Notes: generated by a model not told the origin, from the letters alone. 64,000 nucleotides of DNA from an uncultured Thiohalocapsa sp. (GCF_913062725.1 NZ_CAJXWY010000003.1:1-64000); one strand, 5' to 3'; shown: positions 33,736 to 44,028, counted from the first letter of the stretch. Numbers and translations: made by a program.

Positions 33736-34764
33736 ATGAGCGGTATCCCGAATCACCTCCACCACCAGGCGGTTACTTGGACGCTTGGTCTGTTGCTGGC
33801 GCTGCCGGTCTCGGTGGTGCCCGGCGCCGTCTACGCGATCGATGGCGCAGCGACGCCGGGCGCGAGCGTCGCCGCGGCGCAGGACGCTGCGGCACACGCC
33901 AGTGGCATCACAAGCGGCGACAGCCCAGCGTGCATGCGCTGCCATTGGATGGAGACCATGGCTTACCGAGACCGCGACACGCAGGAGATCGTGAACCTCT
34001 CCATCGATCGCGATGCCTACGAGCGCTCGGTCCACCGCGAGCTCGGCTGTCGCGATTGCCATGGTCGTGGCTACAAGCACTATCCGCACCGCACCAATAG
34101 TGCCGATGAAGCCCTGCAATGCGTGCAGTGCCACGAACAGCACCAGGGCGACGAGCGCCACCATCCGCCCAAGCTCGACGCCTTTGCGATCCAGTACCAA
34201 AACAGTGTCCATGCCGAGCAGGATCTCGAGTCCTTCAGCTGCTTCTCTTGCCACAACCCGCACGAGTTCCGCCCGCTGCCCAACGACACGCCGGTGCCGC
34301 AGGTGGTGGCCGCCAACAACAATCTGTGCCTGGACTGTCACACCGAGCTGCGCTCGCCGGTGCCCCGTGGGCACGAGTGGCTGCCCCGCCCGCAGCAGCA
34401 CTGGGCCTCGGTACGCTGCATCGACTGCCATACGCCGGTGGCGGGGCGCGATCTCTACGCCCCCTCACACGAGCTGCTCGGCGCCGGGGACAGCAATCAG
34501 AACTGCGTCGAGTGCCACAGCCAGGGCGGGCAGCTGCTGGCGCAGCTGTATGTCCACCGCGCAGCGCAGGAGCGCGAGCAGGAAGGCTTCTTCGCCCATG
34601 CCCTCTACAACGATGCCTACGTCATCGGCATGAGCCGTAGCCCCCTCATCGACCTCATCGGACTCGCGGTGGTCGGGCTGATGGTGCTCGGCATCGCCGC
34701 CCACGGCTATGGTCGGTATCTTGCCCACAAGAAGACCCGGCCGTCTGAGCAGGAGGCCGCATGA
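33736..34764 (+). CDS. membrane-anchored heptaheme cytochrome c
   Basis: The protein has 342 residues. A signal peptide (residues about 15-34) leads to a periplasmic domain with seven CxxCH sites: CMRCH 66, CRDCH 105, CVQCH 129, CFSCH 169, CLDCH 198, CIDCH 228 and CVECH 257. A C-terminal transmembrane helix (about 308-328) and basic tail (HKKTR) fix it in the inner membrane. Several extra His (HRELGCRDCHGRGYKHYPH) can supply distal ligands. It belongs broadly to the cytochrome c3/NrfB-like class; I do not recognise a named family. It overlaps the cytochrome b gene by 4 nt. A role as electron hub between the b cytochrome and the octaheme protein is inferred. Confidence 0.85.
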   Translation: MSGIPNHLHHQAVTWTLGLLLALPVSVVPGAVYAIDGAATPGASVAAAQDAAAHASGITSGDSPACMRCHWMETMAYRDRDTQEIVNLSIDRDAYERSVHRELGCRDCHGRGYKHYPHRTNSADEALQCVQCHEQHQGDERHHPPKLDAFAIQYQNSVHAEQDLESFSCFSCHNPHEFRPLPNDTPVPQVVAANNNLCLDCHTELRSPVPRGHEWLPRPQQHWASVRCIDCHTPVAGRDLYAPSHELLGAGDSNQNCVECHSQGGQLLAQLYVHRAAQEREQEGFFAHALYNDAYVIGMSRSPLIDLIGLAVVGLMVLGIAAHGYGRYLAHKKTRPSEQEAA

Positions 34765-35417
34765 GCGCGCTCTATCTCTACCCCGTCTGGCTGCGGCTGT
34801 GGCACTGGCTGAACGCCCTGCTGTTCCTGGTATCGCTGGTGACGGGCATCAGTATGCATTTCGCCCTGGGCTGGCTGATCCCGTTCGACGTCGCGGTGCC
34901 AGTGCACAACACCAGCGGCATCCTGCTGACGGTGTCCTGGGCTGCCTTTCTGCTGGGCAACCTGGTGGGCGGCAACGGCAAGCACTACCTGATCGATCTG
35001 CGCCGCCTGCCGATGGACCTGTTCCGCCAGGTGCGCTACTACGTCTACGGCATCTTCGTGAACGAGCCGCATCCGTTCCACGTGAGCGCCGAGCACAAGC
35101 TGAACGCCCTGCAGACCCTGAGCTACGTCGGCGTCATGTACCTGCTCATGCCGCTGTTGATCGTCAGCGGCTGGGCCTTTCTGTTCTCCGCGCAGCTGCC
35201 CGAGACCCTGTTCGGCGTCGGTACCATCTGGCTGGTGGCCATGGCCCACCTGCTGCTGGCCTGGATGATGCTGCTGTTCCTCGTGGTGCATGTGTACATC
35301 ATCACCACCGGCGAGACGCCCACCACCAACCTCAAGGCCATGGTGACGGGGTGGCACCGGGAAGGTGCGCGTGCCGAGGCGCGAGGTGCCAGGGGAGGCG
35401 CCGCCGACTCAAGGTAG
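34761..35417 (+). CDS. membrane b-type cytochrome of the multiheme cassette
   Basis: The protein has 218 residues with four predicted helices in the cytochrome b561/FdnI/PhsC-like arrangement. Likely heme-b ligands are the His in LRLWHWLNALL, VPVHNTSGI, MAHLLLAW and VVHVYIIT. Such subunits exchange electrons between the quinone pool and periplasmic partners. ATG 34761 overlaps the heptaheme stop and has AGGAGG 6 nt upstream, so strict coupling is expected. The C-terminal 25 residues are Arg/Ala-rich. Direction of electron flow (quinol oxidation or quinone reduction) cannot be read from sequence. Confidence 0.85.
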   Translation: MSALYLYPVWLRLWHWLNALLFLVSLVTGISMHFALGWLIPFDVAVPVHNTSGILLTVSWAAFLLGNLVGGNGKHYLIDLRRLPMDLFRQVRYYVYGIFVNEPHPFHVSAEHKLNALQTLSYVGVMYLLMPLLIVSGWAFLFSAQLPETLFGVGTIWLVAMAHLLLAWMMLLFLVVHVYIITTGETPTTNLKAMVTGWHREGARAEARGARGGAADSR

Positions 35418-35503
35418 ACCATCGCCGGATGCCGACACCCGCGGCGTGCAAATCGGACAGCTTTCGAGACCAGCCCGAGCCGTAACCGGACTTTTGCCAG
35501 ACC

Positions 35504-37831
35504 ATGAATACCTCCGCACAAGCCAAAGCCAAAGCCAAACTGCCCCGGGCCGACCGCTGGGTGCTGATCGGCATCGCCGTGCTCGCGGTGGGCTATCTGC
35601 TCTACAAGCTGGTGTACCCGATGGCCTTCGACGCCTATACCGGCGTCACCAATGCCCCGCTCACCTATCCGAACAGCGACACCCTGTCGGACGCCGAGTT
35701 CGAGCAGTTGGCGCTGGAGCTGACCAGGGAATCCCGCCTGGCCCGCGCCGAAGCCATCGTCGCCACGGACCAGGATCCGTTCGCCCGCGACCTCAAGGTC
35801 GAGATGCTGATGCAGACGCCCTCCTTCATGGAGGACACGGACTACAGCCACATCAAGTACTTCCGGGAGGCGGGCATCCGCACCTACGAGGGGCCGGCCA
35901 CCTGCCTCACCTGCCACGAGACCATGCAGGTGCAGCACGGCGACGGCAGCCTGGAGACCGTCGATACCCTGCACGACATCGTCAATTCCGTGCACTTCAA
36001 GTTCCAGAGCACCACCGCCGGCGGCTTCTCCACCTACGGCTATGACGGCCGCCTGGTGAACGCCCCGGAGAACAGGCAGATTCCCGTCGGCAAGATCAAC
36101 CGCGCCTGCGGCATTCCCGGTAGCTTCTCCTGGACCGGCTGGGCCGCACTGGTGGAGACGCAGCCGCACGCGGCGCCCACCACCGCGCCACCGCGGACGG
36201 CGATCGAGGCGGTGGCCGCCGCACCGTCGGACCCGAATGGCGAGCAGGCGGTCCTGCGCAGTGAGGGTTGCGGGCAGTGCCACATCGGCGGCAATTATCA
36301 CCCCGCCACCGAGAAGATGATGCCAGTCGGCGATGTGCCGCAGACGGCGAAGCAGGGCATCGACTGCCTCATCTGTCATTCGCGCGAGTACGATATGAAC
36401 CAGCGCTATGTCATCCAGGACGATCACGGCACGCGCTGGAACCAGGACCGCAGCATGCGTGCGGCGCTGACGGTGGGGCAGACCACGAAAGAGAACTGCC
36501 TCAACTGCCACCAGCACAACATGGGCGGCGACGCCTATGTGCACAACGTCGCCGCCAAGAGCCTTGGCGAGAAGCACCAGCGCATCCTGCACACCGGCGC
36601 CAAGCGCGGTAACCCCTTCAGCCCGGAGCATGACGCCCACGCGGCCGCCAACATCCAGTGCACGGACTGCCATGTGCCGGAAGGGCACAAGATCCCGCGC
36701 GGGCGCATGGGCGTCGACTTGGTGGCCAATGACCTGCCCGATAAGGACGTCACCTGCGAGAGCTGCCACACGAAGACGCCGCACAACGCCTCCGACCATC
36801 GCGCGCTGCTCAACGGCCACATCGCCCGCATCGCCTGCGAGACGTGCCACATCAAAAAGCTGGAAGACAACAACGTCGTCCTCCGTGATTGGGTGCACCC
36901 CACCTGGAACGAGGAAGAGGGCCTGTGGGAATTCACCGATGTCTACAAGTCCGGTGAGCCGGGCCGCGGCATCATTTATCTGTGGTTCAACGGCAACGGT
37001 ACCTTCCTCGCCAATGCGCTCGGCAGCAATCCCGAAGGCGACGGCAGCTACAACCCGCTGATGCAGCAGATGGCCGAGATCACCGACCCGGAGATCATCG
37101 CCGCCGTCCGCGCCAAGGCCGAGGAACTGAAGCAGACCTATCCGGGCCTGGATGTGGATCAATACGTCAAGGCCGCCACGCAGCCGCTCTCGCAGCTCTC
37201 GCCGGAGATGCTGGAAAAGCGCAGGGCCATGATCGAGAAGAACCTGCGGGCAGCCATGGAGGACGGCGAAAGCCGGATTTACCCGTTCAAGCCCTTCAAC
37301 GCCATGATGTACGAGGACATGACCAACCAGGGTCCGTTCGGCGCCATGATCCTGCCCTTCGACTATGCCACCTACTACGAGCAGGGTGATCCGCTGGCGG
37401 CCATGAAGGTGGCTATCCAGAACCCCATCGTCCGGCGCATGTACCAAGAGCCCTTCAAGCTGTACATGATGGATGAGTTCATGTCTTACTTCGGCGTCGA
37501 GGGTGGCTGGAAGACCGAGTTCCCGCTGCTGCCGGACGGCACCACACCCAACGTCAAGGCCAACTGGATGCGCCAGATGGGTACACTGATGGTCAACCAC
37601 GGCATCCAGCGCCAGGGCCACACCTGCAAGGATTGTCACAGCCCCGACGGCATCCTGGACTATGCGGCCTTGGGCTATCCGCCGGAGCGTATCAAGGAGC
37701 TCTCGTCCATGGACATCGCCGAAGAGATCGATGAGGACTTCGCGGTGGAGCCGCCCAGTGCTGCGACCAGCCCTGCGACCAGTGCTGCGACCATCCCTTC
37801 GATGGACACAGCGCTGTCGGACCGCCGCTGA
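35504..37831 (+). CDS. octaheme cytochrome c with N-terminal membrane anchor
   Basis: The protein has 775 residues. An uncleaved-looking helix (residues 20-37) anchors a large periplasmic domain with eight CxxCH sites: CLTCH 134, CGQCH 256, CLICH 288, CLNCH 332, CTDCH 386, CESCH 418, CETCH 445 and CKDCH 708. Motifs such as SVHFKF, INRACGIPGSFSWTGWAAL, QGIDCLICHSREYDM and ARIACETCHIKKL resemble large multiheme cytochromes of metal- and sulfur-reducing bacteria and the octaheme tetrathionate reductase group, but there is no CxxCK site and residues 450-700 between hemes 7 and 8 form a long region unknown to me. A catalytic role is possible. The tail is Ser/Ala/Thr-rich. Confidence 0.82.
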   Translation: MNTSAQAKAKAKLPRADRWVLIGIAVLAVGYLLYKLVYPMAFDAYTGVTNAPLTYPNSDTLSDAEFEQLALELTRESRLARAEAIVATDQDPFARDLKVEMLMQTPSFMEDTDYSHIKYFREAGIRTYEGPATCLTCHETMQVQHGDGSLETVDTLHDIVNSVHFKFQSTTAGGFSTYGYDGRLVNAPENRQIPVGKINRACGIPGSFSWTGWAALVETQPHAAPTTAPPRTAIEAVAAAPSDPNGEQAVLRSEGCGQCHIGGNYHPATEKMMPVGDVPQTAKQGIDCLICHSREYDMNQRYVIQDDHGTRWNQDRSMRAALTVGQTTKENCLNCHQHNMGGDAYVHNVAAKSLGEKHQRILHTGAKRGNPFSPEHDAHAAANIQCTDCHVPEGHKIPRGRMGVDLVANDLPDKDVTCESCHTKTPHNASDHRALLNGHIARIACETCHIKKLEDNNVVLRDWVHPTWNEEEGLWEFTDVYKSGEPGRGIIYLWFNGNGTFLANALGSNPEGDGSYNPLMQQMAEITDPEIIAAVRAKAEELKQTYPGLDVDQYVKAATQPLSQLSPEMLEKRRAMIEKNLRAAMEDGESRIYPFKPFNAMMYEDMTNQGPFGAMILPFDYATYYEQGDPLAAMKVAIQNPIVRRMYQEPFKLYMMDEFMSYFGVEGGWKTEFPLLPDGTTPNVKANWMRQMGTLMVNHGIQRQGHTCKDCHSPDGILDYAALGYPPERIKELSSMDIAEEIDEDFAVEPPSAATSPATSAATIPSMDTALSDRR

Positions 37832-37968
37832 CCGGGCCGGGCGGGCGGCCCGCGAGCACGCGCCGATGCCCGGTGCGGCATTCGATCCCAGTGCTCGATC
37901 TCCGGGCGACGTCCGCGGTCGATGCACGTTGGCCCTCCCGGCGGTGACTGCGGTGAGGGATTGCCCGG

Positions 37969-38394
37969 TCAGTCCTCGCCCCGCACGCCGCCCCGCAATC
38001 GCTTGACCCGCGCCCGCTGCTTCTTCTCGTCCACCCGCCGGGCCTTGGCGGCCCGGGACGGCTTGGTGGGTCGCCGGGGCTTGGGTACGTGGCTCGCCTT
38101 GGCGATGAGCGCGAGCAGCCGTTCGCGGGCGTCGGCGCGGTTGCGCTCCCTGGTGCGGTAGCGGTGGGCCTGGATGGTGAGCACGCCATCGGCGTCCACC
38201 CGGGAGCCCGCGAGCTGCTCCAGCCGCGCACGCACGCCCGCCGGCAGCGACGGCGAGCGGCGGATGTCGAAGCGCAGCTGCACGGCCGTCTCCACCTTAT
38301 TGACGTTCTGGCCGCCGGGCCCCGGCGCGCGCACGAAGCGCTCACTGAGCTCGTCTTCGGCGATGGCGATGTCGGGGGTGACTTGCAGGGTCAT
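37969..38394 (-). CDS. arfB: alternative ribosome-rescue factor ArfB
   Basis: This 141-residue protein frees ribosomes stalled at the end of truncated mRNA. The N-terminal domain has the catalytic GGQ loop (APGPGGQNVNKVET, GGQ at residues 26-28) of class I release factors without a stop-codon-reading domain. The C-terminal tail is strongly basic (RRPTKPSRAAKARR) and fits the empty mRNA channel. Length and domain order match E. coli ArfB (YaeJ). It is convergent with the cytochrome cassette. Confidence 0.95.
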   Translation of the reverse strand: MTLQVTPDIAIAEDELSERFVRAPGPGGQNVNKVETAVQLRFDIRRSPSLPAGVRARLEQLAGSRVDADGVLTIQAHRYRTRERNRADARERLLALIAKASHVPKPRRPTKPSRAAKARRVDEKKQRARVKRLRGGVRGED

Positions 38395-38513
38395 GGCGGT
38401 GGGCTCGGGTTTGGTTCATGCAACGGCCCCGAGGGGCCGGGGCGCAGCAACACTGTGCCGGGGCCGGCGCGGGGCTGATGTCCGCCGCCCGCCGGCCGGT
38501 CCACGGGCGCCCT

Positions 38514-39464
38514 TCACGTCGGCTGCAGGGCACCCGCCGCAAGCAGCCGCGCCAGGCAGCGCGCCACCGCCTCGTCCGCGTGGCTGGCGATGCGGGGCAC
38601 CTGCGGCAGGGCCTGGTGGAGCCGCTGGTCGGCATTATCCATCAGCAGCGCCAGACCGCCGCCGTCGGCGACGAGTTGGAGCATCTCCAGGTCGTTGAGG
38701 CCGTCACCGAAGCAGGCCACATGGGCGGGCGTCAGCCCCAGGTCATCGAGCAGCGCCGCCAGCGCTGCGCCCTTGCTCACGCCTGGGGCCATCACTTCCA
38801 GCGTCTGCGGTAACGAGAAGGTGGTGCCCAGGGCATCGCCCCAGCGGGCCAGCAGCGCCGCTTCCAGCGCCAGCAATTGCTCGGGCTCGCCATGGTAGAC
38901 GACCTTGAGCACATCGGTGCCGTCCAGCGCCGCGAAGTCCGCCACCTGATAGTGGAAGCCCGAGTCCCGGTGATAGCGCAGCAGGCTCGGATTCGCCTCC
39001 TCCACCAGCCAGGCATCGGTGAGGAAGACATTGGTATGTACGTGGCGGAACCGGGGGTGAAGGCACAGGGCGTCGCGGAGCAGGAAGTGCAGCGGCTCCG
39101 CGGGCAGATGTGTGGCCTGTACCAGCCGGCCGTCCGCCGTGTTGACGGCAGCGCCGTTGCAGCTGACGAGGTAGCCGCGCTGGCGTGGCTTACGCACGCC
39201 AAATGAGAAAGTCGGGGTAGGGGCGCCGCTCACAAAGGCGGTGTCCTGAGTGGGCGCCTCGCCCGGCTCGGCCGACTGTGCGGGCAATGAGGGCGCCAAT
39301 GAGGCGGCCAGGACACGGATGTCCGCGAAGTGCCGCCCGGAGGCGAGCACCAGGTCCACACCCGACGCACGCAAACGCGCCAGCACGCCCCGCGTATAAT
39401 CACCCAAGCGGTGATCCGGCCGCAGCAGCGTGCCGTCCAGGTCGGAGACCACCAACTTGTACAT
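38514..39464 (-). CDS. Cof-type HAD-family phosphatase
   Basis: This 316-residue HAD hydrolase has all motifs of the Cof/IIB subfamily: motif I VSDLDGTLLRP (nucleophile Asp8), motif II LASGRHF, the Lys in KGAALAALLDDLG, and the Mg-binding ACFGDGLNDLEML. The large cap domain between motifs II and III is of the C2B type. Such enzymes dephosphorylate sugar phosphates, FMN or pyridoxal phosphate; substrate not predictable. Residues 70-90 form a Pro/Ala-rich insert (EPGEAPTQD), which is unusual. GGAGG lies 10 nt before ATG 39464. Confidence 0.92.
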   Translation of the reverse strand: MYKLVVSDLDGTLLRPDHRLGDYTRGVLARLRASGVDLVLASGRHFADIRVLAASLAPSLPAQSAEPGEAPTQDTAFVSGAPTPTFSFGVRKPRQRGYLVSCNGAAVNTADGRLVQATHLPAEPLHFLLRDALCLHPRFRHVHTNVFLTDAWLVEEANPSLLRYHRDSGFHYQVADFAALDGTDVLKVVYHGEPEQLLALEAALLARWGDALGTTFSLPQTLEVMAPGVSKGAALAALLDDLGLTPAHVACFGDGLNDLEMLQLVADGGGLALLMDNADQRLHQALPQVPRIASHADEAVARCLARLLAAGALQPT

Positions 39465-39529
39465 ACTTCTGCAGCCTCCGGCAGGGGGGCACGCGTGAAC
39501 AGCGAGCTTCGGCGACTTTGGTGCCCCTG

Positions 39530-39577
39530 TCCAGTGATTGGCCCAGTGATGGGTCCAGTGATGGGTCCGGTGATTGA
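39530..39577 (+). repeat. 12-bp tandem repeat, four copies
   Basis: Four units, TCCAGTGATTGG, CCCAGTGATGGG, TCCAGTGATGGG and TCCGGTGATTGA, run head to tail in the spacer between the HAD gene and apbE. They differ at one to three positions. No gene crosses them. They could be protein-binding repeats in the divergent promoter region or replication slippage products. Confidence 0.85.
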
Positions 39578-39687
39578 CGCCCAGCGACTGGCCTAGCCGC
39601 CGGTTACAACACGCAGGCCGGTCGGACTGGCGTTGGCCTGCGCTCGCCGCCGTTGCCGCGGCACCCGATGTTCTCGTGCTCACATCC

Positions 39688-40752
39688 ATGCCCGTGCCGA
39701 CCCTGTCTTCGCCGAGTCTCGGCCCACACTCGCTGGCGCAGCGGTTGTTGGTGGGGGTCGCCGCCCTGGCACTCCTGTCTCTGTCCGGCTGCGGACCCCG
39801 CGAGCACACGCTGAATCTGGTTGGCACCACCATGGGCACCAGTTGGAGCGTGCAGGTGCCGCATCCACCGGGGAGCTTGGACCAGGCGGACCTGTACGCG
39901 CGCATCAGCGCCGAGCTCGACACGGTGAACGCGCGCATGTCCACCTATCGGGCGAGCTCCGAGCTGTCGCGCTTCAATGCCGCGGCATCCACGGATTGGA
40001 TCGCAGTCTCGCCGGCGCTCGTGCATCTGGCGGACACTGCCATCGCCGTCAGCACCGTCACCGATGGCGCCTTCGATGTCACCGTTGGCCCGCTGGTGAA
40101 CCTCTGGGGCTTCGGGCCCGAGGTGAAGGGCGATCAGCTGCCGGCGCAGGCGGACATCGACGCTACCCTGGCTCGCGTCGGCTGGGACCTGCTCAGGACC
40201 CGCGCCGAGCCGCCGGCGCTGCGCAAAGCCCGGCCGGACATCGACGTCGACCTGTCGGCCATCGCCAAAGGCTATGGCGTGGACCGTTTGGCCGCGGTGC
40301 TGGAGGCGGCCGGCATCACCGATTACCTGGTGGAAATCGGCGGCGAGCTGCGTGGACGCGGGCGCAATGCCGACGGCGAGCCCTGGCGCATCGCCATCGA
40401 GCGCCCGGACGCACGACGCCGGGCGGTGCTGCGGGTGGTGGCGCTCACGGACCTGGGGATGGCCACGTCCGGCGACTACCGCAACTTCTTCGAGCTCGAC
40501 GGCAAGCGCTACTCCCACACCATCGATCCTGCCACCGGCCGGCCGGTGGAGCACCAATTGGCATCTGTGACCGTGCTCGCCGAGCGCTGCGCCGAAGCCG
40601 ACGCCTGGGCGACGGCCCTGCTGGTGCTCGGGCCGGCCCGCGGCATGGCGCTCGCCAATGATCACGGCCTCATGGCCCTGTTCGTCGAGCGATTCGGCGA
40701 CGAGCTGCGCATCACGGAAAGCACCGCCTTCGCGCGGATGGCGGGCGGATAG
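39688..40752 (+). CDS. apbE: FAD:protein FMN transferase ApbE
   Basis: This periplasmic lipoprotein uses FAD to attach FMN covalently to Thr/Ser of targets such as RnfG/RnfD and NqrB/NqrC. The 354 residues have a signal peptide with lipobox LSLSGC. Then come GTTMGTSWSV, MSTYRASSELSRFN, DVDLSAIAKGYGVDRL, YLVEIGGELRGRG, and the catalytic YSHTIDPATGRPVEH. All motifs are complete. ATG 39688 begins the signal peptide. No RNF or NQR genes are in the window. Confidence 0.95.
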   Translation: MPVPTLSSPSLGPHSLAQRLLVGVAALALLSLSGCGPREHTLNLVGTTMGTSWSVQVPHPPGSLDQADLYARISAELDTVNARMSTYRASSELSRFNAAASTDWIAVSPALVHLADTAIAVSTVTDGAFDVTVGPLVNLWGFGPEVKGDQLPAQADIDATLARVGWDLLRTRAEPPALRKARPDIDVDLSAIAKGYGVDRLAAVLEAAGITDYLVEIGGELRGRGRNADGEPWRIAIERPDARRRAVLRVVALTDLGMATSGDYRNFFELDGKRYSHTIDPATGRPVEHQLASVTVLAERCAEADAWATALLVLGPARGMALANDHGLMALFVERFGDELRITESTAFARMAGG

Positions 40753-40785
40753 GCCTTGGGCTTTGGGCGCGCGCCTGGGCGGCTC

Positions 40786-42073
<1,288 letters not shown>

Positions 42074-42760
42074 ATGTACACCAATGACCGTCTGCTGATC
42101 CTCGATGCCGACGGCACCACCATCGACGCCTTCAAGGCTATCGAGAAGACCTTTGCCCATCACGGCATGGACATCGGTCCCCTGGCCCGTTTCCAGAAGC
42201 GTCGCAATCTCTTCAAGTATCTGGGCGGACTCAAGGAAATGCCCCAGAATCTACGCCAGCAGCTCGGCCGCGGTACGCGTGCCAAGGTGGTCGAGACACT
42301 GACGGAGGTTTATCGGGAGGAGGCGATCATGTTCGAGGGCATGGCCCGGCTGATCCGCCGCATCGCCGCTGAGACGGATATCAAAGTCGGTATCGTCACG
42401 CGCAACATCACCAACGAGCCCGTGGCGACGCTGACCCGGCTCTTCGACCGTCATGGCATCGAGCCGGATCTGCTGGATTTCCTGGTCCATCTGCCGTTGT
42501 CGGAGGACAAGCTGCCGTATTTTCGACGGACCCGCGAGGAGTTCGAGGTCAATCCCGCCCGCGCTTATGCGTGCGGTGACGAGGCCAAGGACTTTCGCGC
42601 GGCGGTCAATACGGGCATGCACCCCTTCATGGTGTCCTATGGCTTCGAGGACTTCGATCGGCTGCACCTCAAGCACGAGATTCCGGCGGAGGTGATCTCA
42701 CGCACGCCGGATGAGCTGTCCTGGCGGGTCCTGCATGCGCTGGGACTGGATGCGTACTGA
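42074..42760 (+). CDS. HAD-superfamily hydrolase
   Basis: This 228-residue protein has HAD motif I as LILDADGTTIDA (the second Asp of DxD is in DADGT, as usual), motif II VGIVTRNIT (Thr-Arg in place of Ser/Thr-Gly), Lys in LSEDKLPYFRR, and motif IV ACGDEAKDFRAA. The cap is helical as in phosphoglycolate phosphatases. The substrate cannot be assigned. ATG 42074 (MYTNDRLLILDAD) is the natural start. It stands alone, with hemF diverging upstream and soxZ convergent downstream. Confidence 0.85.
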   Translation: MYTNDRLLILDADGTTIDAFKAIEKTFAHHGMDIGPLARFQKRRNLFKYLGGLKEMPQNLRQQLGRGTRAKVVETLTEVYREEAIMFEGMARLIRRIAAETDIKVGIVTRNITNEPVATLTRLFDRHGIEPDLLDFLVHLPLSEDKLPYFRRTREEFEVNPARAYACGDEAKDFRAAVNTGMHPFMVSYGFEDFDRLHLKHEIPAEVISRTPDELSWRVLHALGLDAY

Positions 42761-42997
42761 ACGGCGCCTACCCGCTGGAGCAAACGCGCGCAGCGATCGG
42801 CGATTGGCGCTCGACAGTGTGGCCGTCCCGGCGCCCCGCGTCCGCCGAGGCCTGCGTCTTCGTCGACCACCCGGCGGATGCGGGCGCCGCGGTGGTGACC
42901 ACTGGCGGCGATTGCGTGCGGTACGAGGCGTTGTGCACACCCCGAGCCGACCGCGGTGCGAGGTGCCGCGTGAGGGATTGGCCTGTCGGTTCGGGCC

Positions 42998-43030
42998 AAA
43001 AAAAACCGTCGACCCGCGCAGGGTCGACGG
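42998..43030 (-). terminator. soxZ: intrinsic terminator of soxYZ
   Basis: Read on the minus strand, a perfect 10-bp stem CCGTCGACCC / GGGTCGACGG with a 5-nt loop is followed at once by eight T. It begins 36 nt after the soxZ stop codon. This is a textbook Rho-independent terminator, the clearest in the window. Confidence 0.95.
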
Positions 43031-43066
43031 CGTTTCGGTGCTGTATCAGCCGGATGCGGCTGTGAA

Positions 43067-43378
43067 TCAGCTGATCTCGGCGGTGCCGGTCTCGCTGTTG
43101 CCCTGGTTGTCGAACCAGGTGATTTCGATGGCATCACCAGGCTCGCCGCCGTTGAACTTGAACGACAGGTAGGGGTTCTTGGAGACGCCGCCGCTCCAGA
43201 GTGCGGTCATGACCACCTGATCCTTCCACTTGGCGGTAACCTCCTGGATGAAGTGAGCCGGGATTGGCTCACCGGTCTCTTTGTCTTTGCGTAGACCGGT
43301 CTCCATGACGTGGCTCATCAGGGACTTGACGGTGGTGACGCCGTTGCTGCTCTTGGCGCGGATCTTGATATCGGACAT
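43067..43378 (-). CDS. soxZ: sulfur carrier subunit SoxZ
   Basis: This 103-residue protein forms the SoxYZ heterodimer, which carries sulfur intermediates on SoxY during thiosulfate oxidation in the periplasm. Typical features are IKIRAKSSNGVTTVKSLMSHVMETGLRKD and PAHFIQEVT in the immunoglobulin-like fold, and SKNPYLSFKFNGGEPGD. It has no signal peptide and is co-exported with SoxY. GAGG precedes ATG 43378. It lies 176 nt after soxY and is followed by a strong terminator. soxXAB and soxCD are not in the window. Confidence 0.96.
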   Translation of the reverse strand: MSDIKIRAKSSNGVTTVKSLMSHVMETGLRKDKETGEPIPAHFIQEVTAKWKDQVVMTALWSGGVSKNPYLSFKFNGGEPGDAIEITWFDNQGNSETGTAEIS

Positions 43379-43554
43379 ATCGGTTTACCTCGGAAGCTGC
43401 TGCCTTCGGTGATCGGTGATGCTGGGTGGCGAGGAAGATGGCTGCTCGGTATGGCTGCTGGGCGGGGCTCCTGGGCCGGGCTCCTGGCGGGGCTCCTGGG
43501 CAGATCGCTCACGCACTGGTGAGGCGCTCGCCGCGGCAGCCTGAGCGCCGATCG

Positions 43555-44028
43555 TCAGCCGCCGCAACCGCCGATGGTGACCTTGACCGGCTTGGCGGCG
43601 CCGAGCAGGCCGTCGGGCGTCTGGACGACGGCCACGACGTCGGCCGTCTTGGCCATCTTGATGCGCGTGGAGACGAAGGGCACGGAGCTCTCGCTCATCT
43701 CGAAGGAGGCGATGAGCGGCGTGCTGTTGCCGGCGGCGAAGATGGAAATGGTTTTGGCGGAGCTCACCTCACCTTCGACGGTCACCGGCACGACGGCGCC
43801 GTTCTCGGCGATGTCCGGGGCTTTGATCTTGACCTTGTCGCTGTCCTCGATGCTGTCGGAGCCGAGCAGATCCTTCAGCGCCGTGGATTGGTCTTCGGCC
43901 ATGAAGGCCGTTTTCGGCCAGGCGGCGAGCACGGTGCCGGGCGTCAGTAGGCCCGCACCCACGGCGACGCCGACGGCGCCGGCACCGAGGGAGCCCTTGA
44001 GCAGGATTCTGCGCTTATTATCGATCAT
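43555..44028 (-). CDS. soxY: sulfur carrier subunit SoxY
   Basis: This 157-residue protein has a Tat leader (KRRILLKGSLG, residues 5-15) and the C-terminal carrier motif GGCGG, whose Cys swings substrate between Sox enzymes. The middle shows the family pattern APDIAENGAVVPVTV and FVSTRIKMAKTADVVAVV. It is complete. GAGGAG lies upstream of ATG 44028. The 176-nt spacer to soxZ is unusually long for this pair, which mostly overlap or nearly so, and holds three GC-rich direct repeats (43462-43500). Confidence 0.96.
   Translation of the reverse strand: MIDNKRRILLKGSLGAGAVGVAVGAGLLTPGTVLAAWPKTAFMAEDQSTALKDLLGSDSIEDSDKVKIKAPDIAENGAVVPVTVEGEVSSAKTISIFAAGNSTPLIASFEMSESSVPFVSTRIKMAKTADVVAVVQTPDGLLGAAKPVKVTIGGCGG

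Noticed and set aside
35123-37927. A 934-codon open frame on the minus strand
   Set aside because: It mirrors the octaheme cytochrome gene, whose eight CxxCH sites and ribosome context are clear. The antisense product has no domain.
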